A stretch of DNA of 64,000 bases from Callipepla californica brunnescens (Eukaryota; Chordata; Aves; Galliformes; Odontophoridae). The position numbers and the translations under genes are program-made. Location: positions 2,419,501 through 2,483,500 of the forward strand of contig JALIRH010000010.1 in assembly GCA_023055505.1 (NCBI GenBank), given 5' to 3'. Below the pieces are notes generated by a model. It was not told the origin of the DNA. It ran no database searches and saw nothing but the letters and a program-made list of their open reading frames with translations. Below, piece after piece: positions 24,210 through 61,900 of the stretch. Each line of letters starts with the position of its first letter. Positions within the stretch are counted from its first letter, which is position 1.

Positions 24210-25616
24210 ATTCTTTTCTTCTTCCGTAATGGAGCAGTTGTGTCTGACCTAAATTACATTGCATCTTTTTTCTTTTATGCAAATTTTATTTTTATTTAGT
24301 TGTTAGAATGTTAAGGTCTATGTACACCACATCAAAATCTAAAATCTAATCAGTAATCTAAAGGCACTGGGAGAACTCTTTATTATTTAACTTGGATTGT
24401 CAAATAAATCACTCAGCACAGAATGCTGGAAGGGAACTATGTGTACAGAGAATAACGTCATCTTTGTTACAGTTCATTTTTCTTTATCTGTTCTGTTTGC
24501 TGCTTGTCAGGTCTGAAGGTCTTCATAAATGCTGGTGTCAGGTGCTATTCCTGACCACAGCTCGTCCTAGTGTTCCACTCAATACGGACACACATGGACT
24601 CTTGTGTACCACACAGTATGAAGACCCTAAGGACCACTTCTGTTCATGTCTTTTGTTCTGCCTCTGAGGTGGTCAGAACAGATTTTGCTAGTTTCTTGAA
24701 TCAAACTGTGCAATAATACTTATGCAAAATAAGGAAACTGGGTTTTGTTTTTCAAACAAAGATGGCTTAGGCCCAGTGTTTAGTGTTTTGATCTTGTGTA
24801 GCAGCAGAGCATGTACATTTTCCCATGTGGATAGGTTTCTCAGTAGGTGTGTTTTTTTTTTTTTAAGAGAAGATATGGACAGTAAGTTTGAGCAGATAAG
24901 AACATGACTTGGGAAAAAAAGAAAAAGAAAGCAAAGCAACCATTTGTGATAATTGGAAATGTTATAATGCTACCATTATGGAAATGGAAAACAGTAACAA
25001 CAGTTGTCCTTGACAATTTTCTTGTTTCGTTTTTTTTTTCCCTGAACATTCCAACATACTTTTAGAAGAGCTAAATCTTGAACCTTTTCTTTCAAGCTAC
25101 ACAATTCTTTTAAGAACAAGCATTAGGGTGTGAAGTTCTACTATTAGAATTTATAGTAACAGTTATTATGAAACTGCTTTGCTATGTGTACCTAGAACTG
25201 TCACAATATCTCACATCATTTGTTCCATGATGTTACTGACTTTGGTCCATTTTCCTTTTCTTTGAGCTGTATTTGGTAAGGGAGCAAGAACGGCAGGTGT
25301 TTATGTTAAATAATGTACATTTTGGCCTGAAGCTCTTAAGTCCCTCTTTTACGTTCTCCTCCATTATAGTGCAGTAGTTTAAAAGAAAAATCTCAAGAGA
25401 GCAGCTTTTGGTCATTGTTTGAGAATGGGACTGGTTGCCAGGAGTGCCACTTTTCATCTTCTGTTATGTATTATATAAATCTTTTGGGAAATTATTAATG
25501 GATTTTCATCAGGTTAGGATTTTATAAAACCAGACTCTTCTACCAGAACTCTTCCTAACTCTTTTTTAACTTTCTTTTTCTTGTAAAGGTAAGAGAGAAG
25601 ATACAGAAGTAAGAAA

Positions 25617-51345
<25,729 letters not shown>

Positions 51346-53979
51346 CATTTAACTCCCTTTGTTAGGAATCCCTGTTTGCCCTAAATCCCCAGGCAAGTTC
51401 ATTCTTAGGCAAAACAAGAACCATCATCCTGCAGTGTGAAAATACTGACTGTTGTGATCTTGTTTGATTTGGTTTAGCTATCATACTGTATTACTGAAAC
51501 AGCAATAATTCTTCCCTCACTTTCATTCTGCCCCCTTGTAAACATGGTTGTGAAGCAGTATATAATGTACTGTATGCCTTTTTCCATGCCTTCCTTTCTC
51601 CTTGGGTGATGTGCAATCCATCGTAGGCTGATCAGTCCCATTTCAACACTGTGAGACTGGAGACACCGGCGGAAATGGTGAATGTGATCCCTATGAGATG
51701 ATGCTTTGGCTTTGTTAAGAAATAGAAACGGGTTTGTTTTCTCAGTCTACAGTACTGCAAAGACTACTGGATCATGACTTTTCTTTCTCAGAACCAGGAG
51801 TGCCTCAGAGATTCTAATGTGACTTCGGACCTCTCTGAGTCTGTGCAATCAATTCTGGGGAGGGAATTGTCATTGCTGCTCCTGGCTGCCTAGAGCACTT
51901 TCATTAAAATGAGGGTAGTTTTTTCTTGTCTGCCCCTAGTCTCTCATCCCAGAAGCTTTTGATGTTCAGCAATTGAGACATGGTTCTTACCAAGATCTTT
52001 TCCCTCAAAGAGAGGATTGTAAGTAGATAATGTGGGTTACAATGCACTTCTAATGGCGTTGTAGCCATGTGTAACGCTACATGTCTTCCCCTCCAGGACA
52101 CAGGGTCATTCTGCATGTAGACTAACATTTAGACAAGACCATGCTGTTAAAGAAGTTTGATTTGTAAGGGGGAGGGAAACACTATGTTCCCAGGAATTAG
52201 TGGCTAGCTCTGCTCCATTTTTGTTGTGGGTGGTGGTGGTGTTTGTTGTTGTTCTTGTGAGGTGGTGATCACTGAGTTGAAAGGTGTATTTGGGTGAAGA
52301 GTATTTCTCAGGCTGCTTTCTACAGTATCGTGGATCCCCGCCCCTTTCAGCTTCTTCCTCAGATTCCCTAAATTCAGTTGTGGAGTCATTTGGAGAATCC
52401 TGCAGTCCAAACAGACCATCCTCTTAAGAGACTGTCTCAGGGATAGAGACAATTTTTTTTTGCTAGAAACACAGAAGCTTTAATGTGAAATGGAAACGCT
52501 TTTCTTGAAACACCATTTACACAAAGGGGTACTGACAGTCCTTATTTTTTTTTTCTTTTCCCCAGAAGGATCACAGTTCATTGCCTTGGTAATTATCATC
52601 TATTAGGTTTTTCATCATTATTTTAGAGGATAGGCCCCTACTCTAGAAAATGCAGAACTCATGCCATTGAGCCAAGCCTTGAATGTATATGACTGGTATG
52701 AATGGTGGGCACTGGCTGGTACTTATGCTAGAGAACACTGCTTAGAAGCACATTTCTGATTGTGTGGGGAAAATGTTTGTCATCCTGTCTCTCTCTCTGT
52801 CCTATTGCTAGAGAGAAAAAGAGGAAGTTCATCCTGTATTCTTAAGTAATGTATGATATTCTGGAAGTTTACAAATTGTAAATCCACAGAGAAGAGTTAT
52901 GATCTTCATGTGAGCACTTTGGTTTCATTGTCACTGTGAAGAGTAAACATAAGCTGTTAGGCATAGCAGGTTATCTTTGAATGGCAGAGAATCTGTAAGA
53001 AATTCAGGACAATAACATGGTGTTACTTTCATTGTTAGGTTTTATAATGTTTTTTTTTATTATTTTTTCTTTTGAAACTATTTCAATTAGAACTTTCAAA
53101 TTTACATTGAAACCCATTTAAATATTTGAAAGCAATTGGTAACTTGATAAATCACTTTGCCAGTCTCATCTTCAGATCTTACGTTCATGGATAATTGAAT
53201 TAAATGGCATCTGGACTGATGCAGAAATTTAGTTACAAAATAGAATCATCAGAAAGAAAGCCCTTCTGTTTCAAAATTTAGATTAGTTTTTAATGGCTGT
53301 TACAGATAGAACCAAGGCACAGTTGAGATTAAACTGTGAGGGATTTTCTGTTTAAAAAATGAACAAACTTCTTATGTTTAGACTTTGCTTAATTTATTTT
53401 GTCAAGTTTTGCTGACAGAGGTGATTGGCAAGTTACGGTTGTGCAGAAGTTTGCTTGGTGGTAGTTTCTTCCTTGAAAGTACAAAAGTACAAATTTGTCT
53501 TTTAGTGATCATCACTATGGGAATTCTATTGCAGTGCCATCACCATGAACTGATAAGGACCAAATGATTTGCTTAAATCTTTTGTAAGGAAAAGGTCAAG
53601 AGTGTCAGCTTCTTGAGGAATTACTTTAATACTTCTATGCCTTTAAAAAAAAAAAAAAAAAAAGGGTTGCTTGTTAGTAAGGTTCTCTTTTTGCTCTTAC
53701 AAACATTCCTATAGAAGTTTTAGGATGCATACATTGGCATTAGGCCAGATGTTGCAAATGAATACTTCATGCTCTGAAAAGTGGAGCTCCACACTGCTAC
53801 AGTATTTCGGAAAAGTGAGACAGCCCAGTGACTTCAGATGGGGAGATCAAATGTACATGCATCAATTTGAAGTAGTTAAAAGTTCAGTCAAGCTACAAGT
53901 AAAGATGCTTTTTGCAGTCCTCATTGTGATGATGTGCCTTCTGTTGTAGTTCAGTTTGTTTTATTCTGGTTTGTTAGGG

Positions 53980-53997
53980 TGTGTGTATATACACACA
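53980..53997. repeat. Perfect 18-bp TG/TA/CA palindrome
   Basis: TGTGTGTATATACACACA is its own reverse complement. It is an alternating purine-pyrimidine tract in the HYCC2 3'UTR and could form a hairpin in RNA, but may simply be two short microsatellites meeting. Confidence 0.9.
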
Positions 53998-56774
53998 TAC
54001 ACAACAACAAACCATACATGTATATGCCTACCCCATTTAGAGTTTTAAGAAGGATTCAATTTCATCTCTATTAAAAAAGTTTTTTTCCTCTATGTGCTGA
54101 TGTGGAGCATCTATAACTTACCAAAATTATCCTCTTGGTGCAATGTTTCAGTTGTGGGAAATTATTTTGTCATTTTCCAGATGGGTACTGGTTGACAACT
54201 GTCTGAGAAAGTGAGGCTGAGAGAATAATCTGCTGGTTTTCTGATTGTGTGTTAAATATTAAACAAAAAATGTGCTCTAGTTTTCTGATACTGATGACAA
54301 ATACCTAAACTTAAACCTCTTTATCCTGAATTCACTTGGCTGTGCCACATTTCAGAACGTTTGGTACTTAATATAAGGCACTAGAAATACTTCAGTGCGG
54401 CCGTGACATCTTAAAAGGTTGAAAAGCAGAACACTACATGTGTGCATGCATGTGCGTGTGCAGATATTTTTAGTTCTTAGATGAGGAAGTGTGGGCACTG
54501 TATGTAGATGTCTATACACGTGTAAGCAGGGATAAAAGAATTATCCCTTGATACAGTTTTTATCACGTTGCAATATGCTGCCATTTTACAACTCATTTTT
54601 CTTGGGCTCTGTGATTTTAAGAAGATTGTTAAATCAGACTTCGGTTGCCTTTTCAGGAGGTAATTGTGTGCAGCTTTTTGGTTCAATGTTGATCCCTTTT
54701 TTCATCCTGCAGGCCACAAAGTAATGAAGTGAAAGTATCTATCACAATGAATGTGGCAAGATGAAGTTATGAATTGCTTTGTTATTCTTGCTAGTTGCGA
54801 TTTGAGACTTTTCATGTCACTGTTCATTTTAAATGCAAAATTTCTTTGGACACGTTTTGTGATGTGAGTTTGAAAAAGTTGTTAACAGCATACTTCATTC
54901 TGTAATGCTGAATGTCGTGTTGCAGCCAGTAAGTGTTGGATGTAGTTATCTTGTAGATTCCAAGTGTGTTGGTCTCAGTTACCTAAATCTGACATTTCCA
55001 ACGTGCTCCTGCTAGCTTGAGTGTAACTAGTCATCTGTTTTGACAGCAAAATTACAAGGAAAAACATTTTTTTTTTTCTGATAACTTCTTTATTTGCACT
55101 ACTTACGAATACTGGAGTTTACTGGGACAGGGTTTTTTCTCACCATGTGAGGTTTACTTGTGTGTGGGTAGGTACATGTGTTTGTCACGTGTTGACAATC
55201 AATTGCCTCAACTGTGTGTATACTGTATGTAAATATGAACATATTTTTCAAGATTAAGGGGGAAACCTGCACCTTAATGGTGGTAAAGCTGCTCTGTAGA
55301 AAGGTGGCCCCGACACTTACCCCTTTCTGTCTCCAGATAGATGTGGCTTGTTTTACTTCTTTAATGAACATAATTTTCCTGGAAAATTTTAGTTCCAGGG
55401 AGATTTTACTCAACGTTTAATGTATAGCATGTTCAGAGAACTATATTTTTAGAAATTAATTTTGGTGTAGATTATTCTATGCTATGGCTGTATTTTAACC
55501 TGAAGTTTAAACTTGTCCTATTTTATCATGAAACAATTGCTATCTCTTTTAAGTGTTCATGTGTTTTATTTTCAGTCACAAGCTGGAAATTTTTGTTTGA
55601 CTTGGCTTACGAATTTAAGTTGCTTTGAAGACTGAGTAGTAACCAAGAATAACTTTTAGTAAAATTCTTGGTCAGTACAGACTTGATACTGAACTCATAA
55701 TCCTGGAGGAGGTGTGGAAAGCATAATGGGATATACTTGAATGGAACATATCTTCTTGTTCTGTATGCAGCACATATTTCGGTTATTTGTAGACCTAAAA
55801 GTCTTATCCTTAAATTTTGCAAATCTGTCACTGCCAAAGATATTGTTACCTTGGCATGTTTCATATGGGACTGAAACCATTAGCTAGGTCTCATTTGTAA
55901 CATTCATTTACATCATTGGAATAGTGGAATATGATTTTTTTTTTTCTTCTTTTTAATGACTTGTTTAGGACAATCACTAAACTAAAGTTATAAATTGTCA
56001 GTCCTTTCCAAGCATCAAAAGCAGAGGGCAAATCCTCTGTATTTGCATTGCATTCTTGACATAAATAAAATTGATCGGTATTTTATATTTTCCTTCGTTA
56101 TTTAAAATGCTGCTTGTTGCTAATATTTATGGGCCTTAATTTGTTTTTCTCATGTTAAAGTGAGGTAAATTGCTCCTAATTTCTCAGACTGCTGTTTGTT
56201 TTCCCACTGGCTCTTGAATAAATTTCTCTTCTGGAAAGCTTTTTTGTAGGTGATTTGGGGGAACAGATCCCAGCATGGATGTTGTATTTGTGAATACATA
56301 TGTCAGTCTGTCAGAATTTGCATGTTGTGATAAGCTGAAGTGCTGAAATACTCACCTGCCTCTTAAACAGTGATGGACAGCAGCGGAGAGCTGTGAGCAA
56401 TTTGGTTCATCAGTAGTTTATGAAAGCAAGCAGTAAATGGATTTTGTGAGACTGATATATATGATGATTTCCACTTAGTCATTACACAATTTTATTTTAA
56501 AATAAACCAAATTGTGGAACAATTTTTTTGTAACATAACAGCTAGCCATTTCTGATAAACTTACCTCTTAAGTTTGGCAAGTGTCAAGGCCTGCTATCAT
56601 TAGAAGTTCAAAAGCAAGCTCTGGAAGTCTGAGGGCACCTCACAGCTGCCAGGAATGGATTTAGTAAAAATCTGCCTCACGTTGTGTGACTTTGAGATTT
56701 TTTGTGAGGAAAAATCACAAGTTGTTTCTGTCTTTGTTATTTATTTACTTTAGAATAATAAAAAGAACACATCT

Positions 56775-56794
56775 GATTATTATTATTATTATTT
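56775..56794. repeat. (ATT)n simple repeat
   Basis: Short trinucleotide run GATTATTATTATTATTATTT inside the HYCC2 3'UTR. No function is suggested. Confidence 0.9.
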
Positions 56795-58168
56795 TTACTG
56801 TAGTCATCAGATTTCTAAAATAGATAGTTTTGGGGGTAAAATGTATTTTATAATAGGTCCATGAATTATTTGTTCTATCATAAGGAATTACTAAGCTACT
56901 CCTGTGAAGAGCTGTGTGTGAGAACACTTGTACAGTAAAACTTCATGTCTGTACAGTAAAACCTTGGCCTACATTTTTAGCTTGTGCACGATGGGCAAAG
57001 TTGATTAAACTGTTAAAAAAAATGACATGGTTGTGAGCTCCCGGTGTTTTATAGTCCTCATCCTCCCCAGAACTGATCAGAAAACAAACATACAAAAGTA
57101 TGAATGAAGCAACCTTTTCAAAGAGAAATGAGCTTTGTTCAAAAATAGGTGGGACTTGGGAGTGACAAGTACTGGCTTCTGACACTGTCCTTTTTGTTCA
57201 CGTGGTTCCTGTTGTTGTGCTAGACGTTCACGCTGTTTATGATAAAACTGAGTATTAGAAACTTTATGGCTTGAAGTATACAGTAGATGTGAGTTAGCAA
57301 TCACTCTAGATAAACCACTTCTCAAAGCTTTTCAGTAGATAGTACTGGGGTGTGTCTGTGTGTTTTGTGTGCTGGTGTTTGATGATTACTTTGAAACAAG
57401 ACTTCTTACTGTTTACTTGCAAAAAGTGCATACTTTTGGGATGGCTATAGCTGGCTGGTTTATTTATGAAGAAACAACATCTGATTAAATAAAATTGAGT
57501 CATTTAACATTTTTTCCATATCGAGGATTCCAGGAAAAAAGCTAATAAAGATTTTTAATAACTAAATCAGACGCTCTTAATACGCTTTAGATTTACTAGG
57601 GTAGCTTTTATTTGCTATGAAAACCTAAATCGAGGTACCCCGTGCTGCGTTTTTTTAAATTTGTAATTCCTCTATTTTACAACGAATCTTTTGCTCTGTA
57701 CTGTCCTTGTAAGAATATGGGATACGCCGTCAGTTTTACTGGCAAAAAGAAACACTCTGCAAAGGTTAAAAAGATTATTTTCTTACTTTTTTCTGTCACA
57801 CCAGGTTTGTTTCACTGAACTAAGCTTTCCGAGGATTTTTACTACTTTAGCATTGCGTGCTCTGATCTCTGTCGCAGAAGGAACATAAGCAGCATGTCCC
57901 ACTTCTGCGGGCAGGTCGGCGAGGCACGAGGGCAGGGAGAGAGCAGAGCCTGCGTGCTCAGGAGTGCTGGGGAGGGGCTTGTGGCCGTGACCTGTGCTGT
58001 GTGATGCCCTTTAGCCTGGGACCAGGGAAATCCTCATCCTTAGACCTGACGTGGCACGTAGCGAAGATCATGTTGTTGGTGCATGTAAGCCATTATCTTA
58101 CTGTCTTACTGAACTGGTTAATGCTGTTGACTGTTGTTGAAATGTGAAATGTAGTTACTATTTGACTC

Positions 58169-58219
58169 TGTAAATACCTGCCAGAGATGAAATATAATTA
58201 TTTTAAATCGTTGTAAATA
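58169..58219 (+). promoter_or_regulatory. HYCC2: Pair of Pumilio response elements
   Basis: TGTAAATA occurs at 58169-58176 and again at 58212-58219, a perfect match to the UGUANAUA consensus both times, 43 bp apart and 80-130 bp before the distal poly(A) signal. Pumilio proteins bind this element in 3'UTRs to repress or destabilise mRNA. Their use here is inferred. Confidence 0.55.
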
Positions 58220-58295
58220 GAGATGTATAAAACTCGACACAATCTGCAATGCAGAAGAAAGAGAATTATATATATATAAATATATAAAGATGTTA

Positions 58296-58301
58296 AATAA
58301 A
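58296..58301 (+). terminator. HYCC2: Distal poly(A) signal of HYCC2
   Basis: AATAAA, followed within 10-20 bases by the GT-rich TATTGTGCTGTTTCTGG, as expected for cleavage near 58315-58325. It is the last AATAAA before the ORC2 CpG island. Six upstream AATAAA hexamers may be used as well. Confidence 0.65.
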
Positions 58302-58339
58302 TATTGTGCTGTTTCTGGACAGAACCGGCGCTGCTCTGG

Positions 58340-58830
58340 GTTGGTTTTGTTTCTCTGAGTGTGAGGGGCGGGCTCAGCCTTCCTCAGGCGGCTTCGCGTC
58401 GCCACGGCAACCGCGCGCTCGGCTGTCACCGGAAGTCCCGCCCGCTCACCGCTCCCGCCGCCAGGAGGCGGTAGCGCGGTCTGGGTGGCGGATTGGCTGA
58501 GGCGTGCGTCAGTCAGGCGGGCGGCGGTCCTCACAGCGTGCGCGCCCCGCGCCCTCTTAGTGAGGGCGTTGGATTTGCTGGCCGGCCGGCACGTTAATCC
58601 ACTTCGGGATCTTGCCGTCACCGCAAGGTGCGGTGTGGAGCCCGGGGTGAGCCGCCAGCGGTGAGGGCGGGAGGAGGCAGGCGCCCGAGGCCTAAGGGCC
58701 GGGGCCGGGCCCTGCGACTGGCGGTTGCCGCCGCGTCCCCTCGTGGGCTCCGGGCGGCAGCGCCCCCTAGCGGCCGGGCGGCTCCGCCCACGTGCGTGAG
58801 TTTCTTGGGGGTGCTCGTCGGGCGCCCACC
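58340..58830 (+). promoter_or_regulatory. ORC2: CpG-island promoter of ORC2
   Basis: GC- and CpG-dense sequence begins at about 58320 and continues to about 59300, through exon 1 and into intron 1. Within it are an RFX-type X-box (58398-58411), an ETS-type CCGGAAGT (58429-58436) and an inverted CCAAT box ATTGG (58492-58496). No TATA box is evident. The start site should lie between the CCAAT box and the ATG at 58831. A long minus-strand ORF across it is a GC artefact. Confidence 0.75.
58398..58411 (+). promoter_or_regulatory. ORC2: RFX X-box
   Basis: GTCGCCACGGCAAC matches the X-box form GTNRCC(N0-3)RGYAAC at every fixed position with a two-base spacer. RFX factors bind such sites, classically at ciliary and MHC II genes but also at some cell-cycle and housekeeping promoters. 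It lies about 100 bp after the HYCC2 poly(A) signal. Confidence 0.6.
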
Positions 58831-58921
58831 ATGAGCTTGGCGGAGTTCCGGAGCGCCGGCGCCCTGGAGGTGAAGTTCGTGCCCGACGAGGACGTCCTGA
58901 GGCACATCGCTGACGACGCAG
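58831..58921 (+). CDS. ORC2: ORC2 coding exon 1
   Basis: ATG at 58831, donor GCAG/GTACGG at 58921/58922, phase 1 end. It encodes residues 1-30 (MSLAEFRSAGALEVKFV and on) and one base of Gly31. Very GC-rich, inside the CpG island. The 5'UTR start is not visible. Confidence 0.94.
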
Positions 58922-61900
58922 GTACGGCCGGGCCGGCGCTCGCGGGGAAGGGGCAGCCAGTTCTCCTCCGGCGCTTGGCGTGACCGCCGGCGAGCTGAGG
59001 CCTTCAGGCATCCTCCCCTTGGGCTGCCTCCTCAGCGCCGTGCTCGCGCCCCGCCCGGGGCAGGGGACGCGTCGCCCTCAGCTGAGGGCGGTGCGAAGCG
59101 GCGATTGCAGCTGCCTGGTGGCAGACGTGCGCGTGGGGCCTGGCAGCGGGGGCTGCTCCCCCGCCCCTCCTCGAAGCCCCGGCGCGCGCCAAACGGGGTC
59201 AGAGCAGAACGAGGTCCGGACGGTCGCTGCGGGAGCCCTGTGCTGCACTTCCGACTGCTTGTAGCGTCAGAACCCGTCTACGTGAGGTGCGGAGCGCCCG
59301 ATCCACACTGCTGCTCGTCCTGCTTTGAGCGGGGATCAGATAGACGGTTTCCAGAGGTCTCTCAGATTAAATTTGTCCGTGGGCATATTGGCAGCCGGTA
59401 CACTAGCTCTTCTTAGTTTGCTCCTTTTCTCAGCAGGGCGGGGGATGCAAAATGCACCCTCTTTGCATGCAGTTTTGATCTGGTGTGTGCGTCACTGCCG
59501 TTTTCTTCCCAAACTGGAAGCAGGTGTGTGCTCCCACCAGCTGCAATGGCTAGCTTCTCTGGTAAAGGAGGGACTAACTGCTCTGGGGCAGCTGATTGCT
59601 CTGATACAGACCAGCTGTTCTGTTAGCAGCAAGCCTTTTCTGCTTCGCATTTGCACAGCGTTTTGCACAGCAGTATCTTGGTCCGTGAAGGGGGAGCAGC
59701 TATATAGTATTGCAGTAAAAGTAATGAAGTAATAGCTTTCATTTTAAAAAAACTTTTATTGCAATTGTAGGCGTTAAAGTTCAGAAGGGCAAAACTCAGC
59801 TGATAGTCAATACGAAGAGACTTGTAAAGAAGCTTGAGGCTGTCTCAGATGATGAATCTCAGGAGGTCCTGGAGGAGAAGAACTATGTTGCTGCTCTAGG
59901 CCTATGTGGTGAAGGTACCTGCAAATGTTTCTTTGGGAGGTTCTTTTTGTATCAAAAAGTTGTACATTGTTTATGAAATTTTTATTGTACGCTGGCTAGC
60001 TCTAGCTGTGCTTGTGCTAAGAGGAGAGGATAGTGATTTCTAGAATTTCTTTTATGGTACCGATTTCATAGCACTTACGGTGTGAAGAGACCTTTGACCC
60101 CAACAGTGAAGCATCTCCTTCCTTATTCTATAGATGGGATACTAGTATTTTTACAGTGGTTACAAGTAACATTTCTGTTCACAGAATCAATGACAAATGG
60201 CTCAAGTGTAGGTGGTGGTGAAGTTTACACGTTCCAGACTCCCAAACGCACCAACAAAATGGCAGAGCTGGGTATGTTTTCCTCTTTCTTCTTTCATCTT
60301 GCTCTGGCTGTGATCGTTTCGATTATCTCTGTTAATGTGATTTATTTCTTCATTTAAGTTATATATCTGTGCTACTTCAGTAACTTTTATCCAGCTCTGA
60401 ATTGGTTTTCCTCAGAAACAGAAGCTCAGCTCTAGAGCAAAGCAAGAGCATGGTGGGGATAAGAGATACTTCTAATAAATAAATACACAAAAGTTAGGAG
60501 TCTTTTAATGCTGTAAGAAGAGCTTTGTGTGTATGTGCCAAAGGGTGGCAGGGCTTTTATTTTCGTATCCTTAAAGGATATGTGAGAATAACTGTTCAGG
60601 GAACAAAGAATTTGAACAAGCAACCAACCAACCCAAAAGTCAGCTAGGGCATTCCATATTCAGGTCAGTAATTCAACTTCAGACTGAGCTGATAAGTAGT
60701 TGAAAGAGTTAAGCAGAATATAAGAACGTGCCTTCTGGGGGACTGATGTGTTTGCTCTACCTGCTGCTCCACTGTGTCCAGTCAAGCAGTGTTAAAGAAC
60801 TGAGTGGGTGTAACAGAGCATTTCTGTGATCTTGAAGATATGCAGTATTCCAGGGGGCAGAGCTTGCCCCATCTTTGCTTAAGCAGTACTTTGAAATGAA
60901 TTAACTGAGGAATTTGGGTTTTGGAAATTTCTGTCTAGTCTTGTCTACGTTAATCTTGAGGGTTAGGAAAAATTTAAAAGGACGTGTCTTGTGTGCTCTC
61001 TGAAATAGCTGGGAAATTAATACTTAGAGAGACTTTGTCTGATGTATGACTCCATTGCTTAAAAATCAAGTTGGAAGTTTCATACCTGACGTGTGAAGCT
61101 TCTTTCCTGTTCGTGTCCACCAGCCTCTGAATTAGCCCAGACACCGGGACAGAGTGTCGCACCTGATCCCTCTGAGTGCCCTGAGAAGAAGACAGACAAA
61201 CCCCGTCAAAGCAGCAGTAAGTATATGATGCTGTGAGGAACTGAAGCTGAGTGAGCAGGTTCCTCTTTGCACGGTGAAGCAGGTGCTTGAGAATTCTAGT
61301 CATTTGAACTTTGTAGGCTGAATTTGCATGGCCTTTTGTTCACCTTTCTGTTGCGTCTTATATTCTGTCCTTCTGGTGCAGAGAAAATGAACTTCTCACT
61401 CATCTGTTACACATTTGACAGTTTTCTTTGTGTTCAACACAGATGATTGCACTTGAGTTAATGAGCTGTGCTGATGTGTTAAACACCAGATGGGTTGTGA
61501 GTGGGGCTGTGTGCATGGGCATGTCTAACTTGTGCTGTGGATAACTTGGCAGGCCTCTAAGCACCACGCATCCATTTGTTCGCTCCCCTTCATTGGGATG
61601 GTGAGAGAAGGTAAAACCGATGGGCTGAGATAAAGACAATTAATTAGGACAGAAAAATAATAAGAAGGATGATGATGATGATGAAAGAATACACAGAGCA
61701 AGTGATGCACAATTACTCGCCACCTGCTGACCAGTGCCCACCAAAGCCAACTCTTCCCCCTGCCCAGGCTTTATGACCTATCATGGCATCATATGGTACA
61801 GGATATCCCTTTGGTCTGTTTGAATTAGCTGTACTGATACTGTTCCCTCCTTGTGCTTTCTCAGCCCATTGCCTGACAGTGCAGCATGCAAAGCTGAAAA

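Larger units (their letters stand above)
2563..25588 (+). other. HYCC2: HYCC2 first large intron (about 23 kb)
   Basis: AT-rich, CpG-poor sequence with no coding exon that I can recognise. It holds a probable solo LTR (5501-5823), two CR1 fragments (about 6296-6510 and 21005-21210), a mariner-derived miniature element (13734-13848), T-tracts (10185-10208, 14130-14161, 23790-23803) and a long CA repeat (24136-24207). Everything else looks like ordinary unique intron sequence. The short ORFs on both strands show no codon structure, apart from the double-strand open stretch at 20621-20875 listed among the findings. Confidence 0.7.
51346..58320 (+). other. HYCC2: HYCC2 3'UTR (about 7 kb)
   Basis: After the stop codon come 7 kb without a recognisable gene or transposon before the ORC2 promoter. 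AATAAA occurs at 56064, 56217, 56501, 56757, 57488, 57544 and 58296, so several poly(A) sites are possible; the last is taken as distal because motif-rich UTR-like sequence runs up to it. An AU-rich nonamer TTATTTATT lies at 56737-56745 and two Pumilio-type TGTAAATA sites near the end. An A tract lies at 53646-53663, an (ATT)n repeat at 56775-56794 and a perfect 18-bp palindrome at 53980-53997. True length needs transcript data. Confidence 0.6.

Noticed and set aside
24111..24299. His-Thr repeat ORF
   Set aside because: Direct translation of the CA microsatellite.
53671..53949. 92-codon ORF in the HYCC2 3'UTR
   Set aside because: No family resemblance, no splice sites that would bring it into a transcript as coding, and it lies after the stop in the UTR.
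58118..59011. 297-codon minus-strand ORF over the ORC2 promoter
   Set aside because: It crosses the HYCC2 3' end and the CpG island. Composition is Pro/Arg/Ala-rich with an AT-derived tail, with no family resemblance; it is antisense to ORC2 exon 1.
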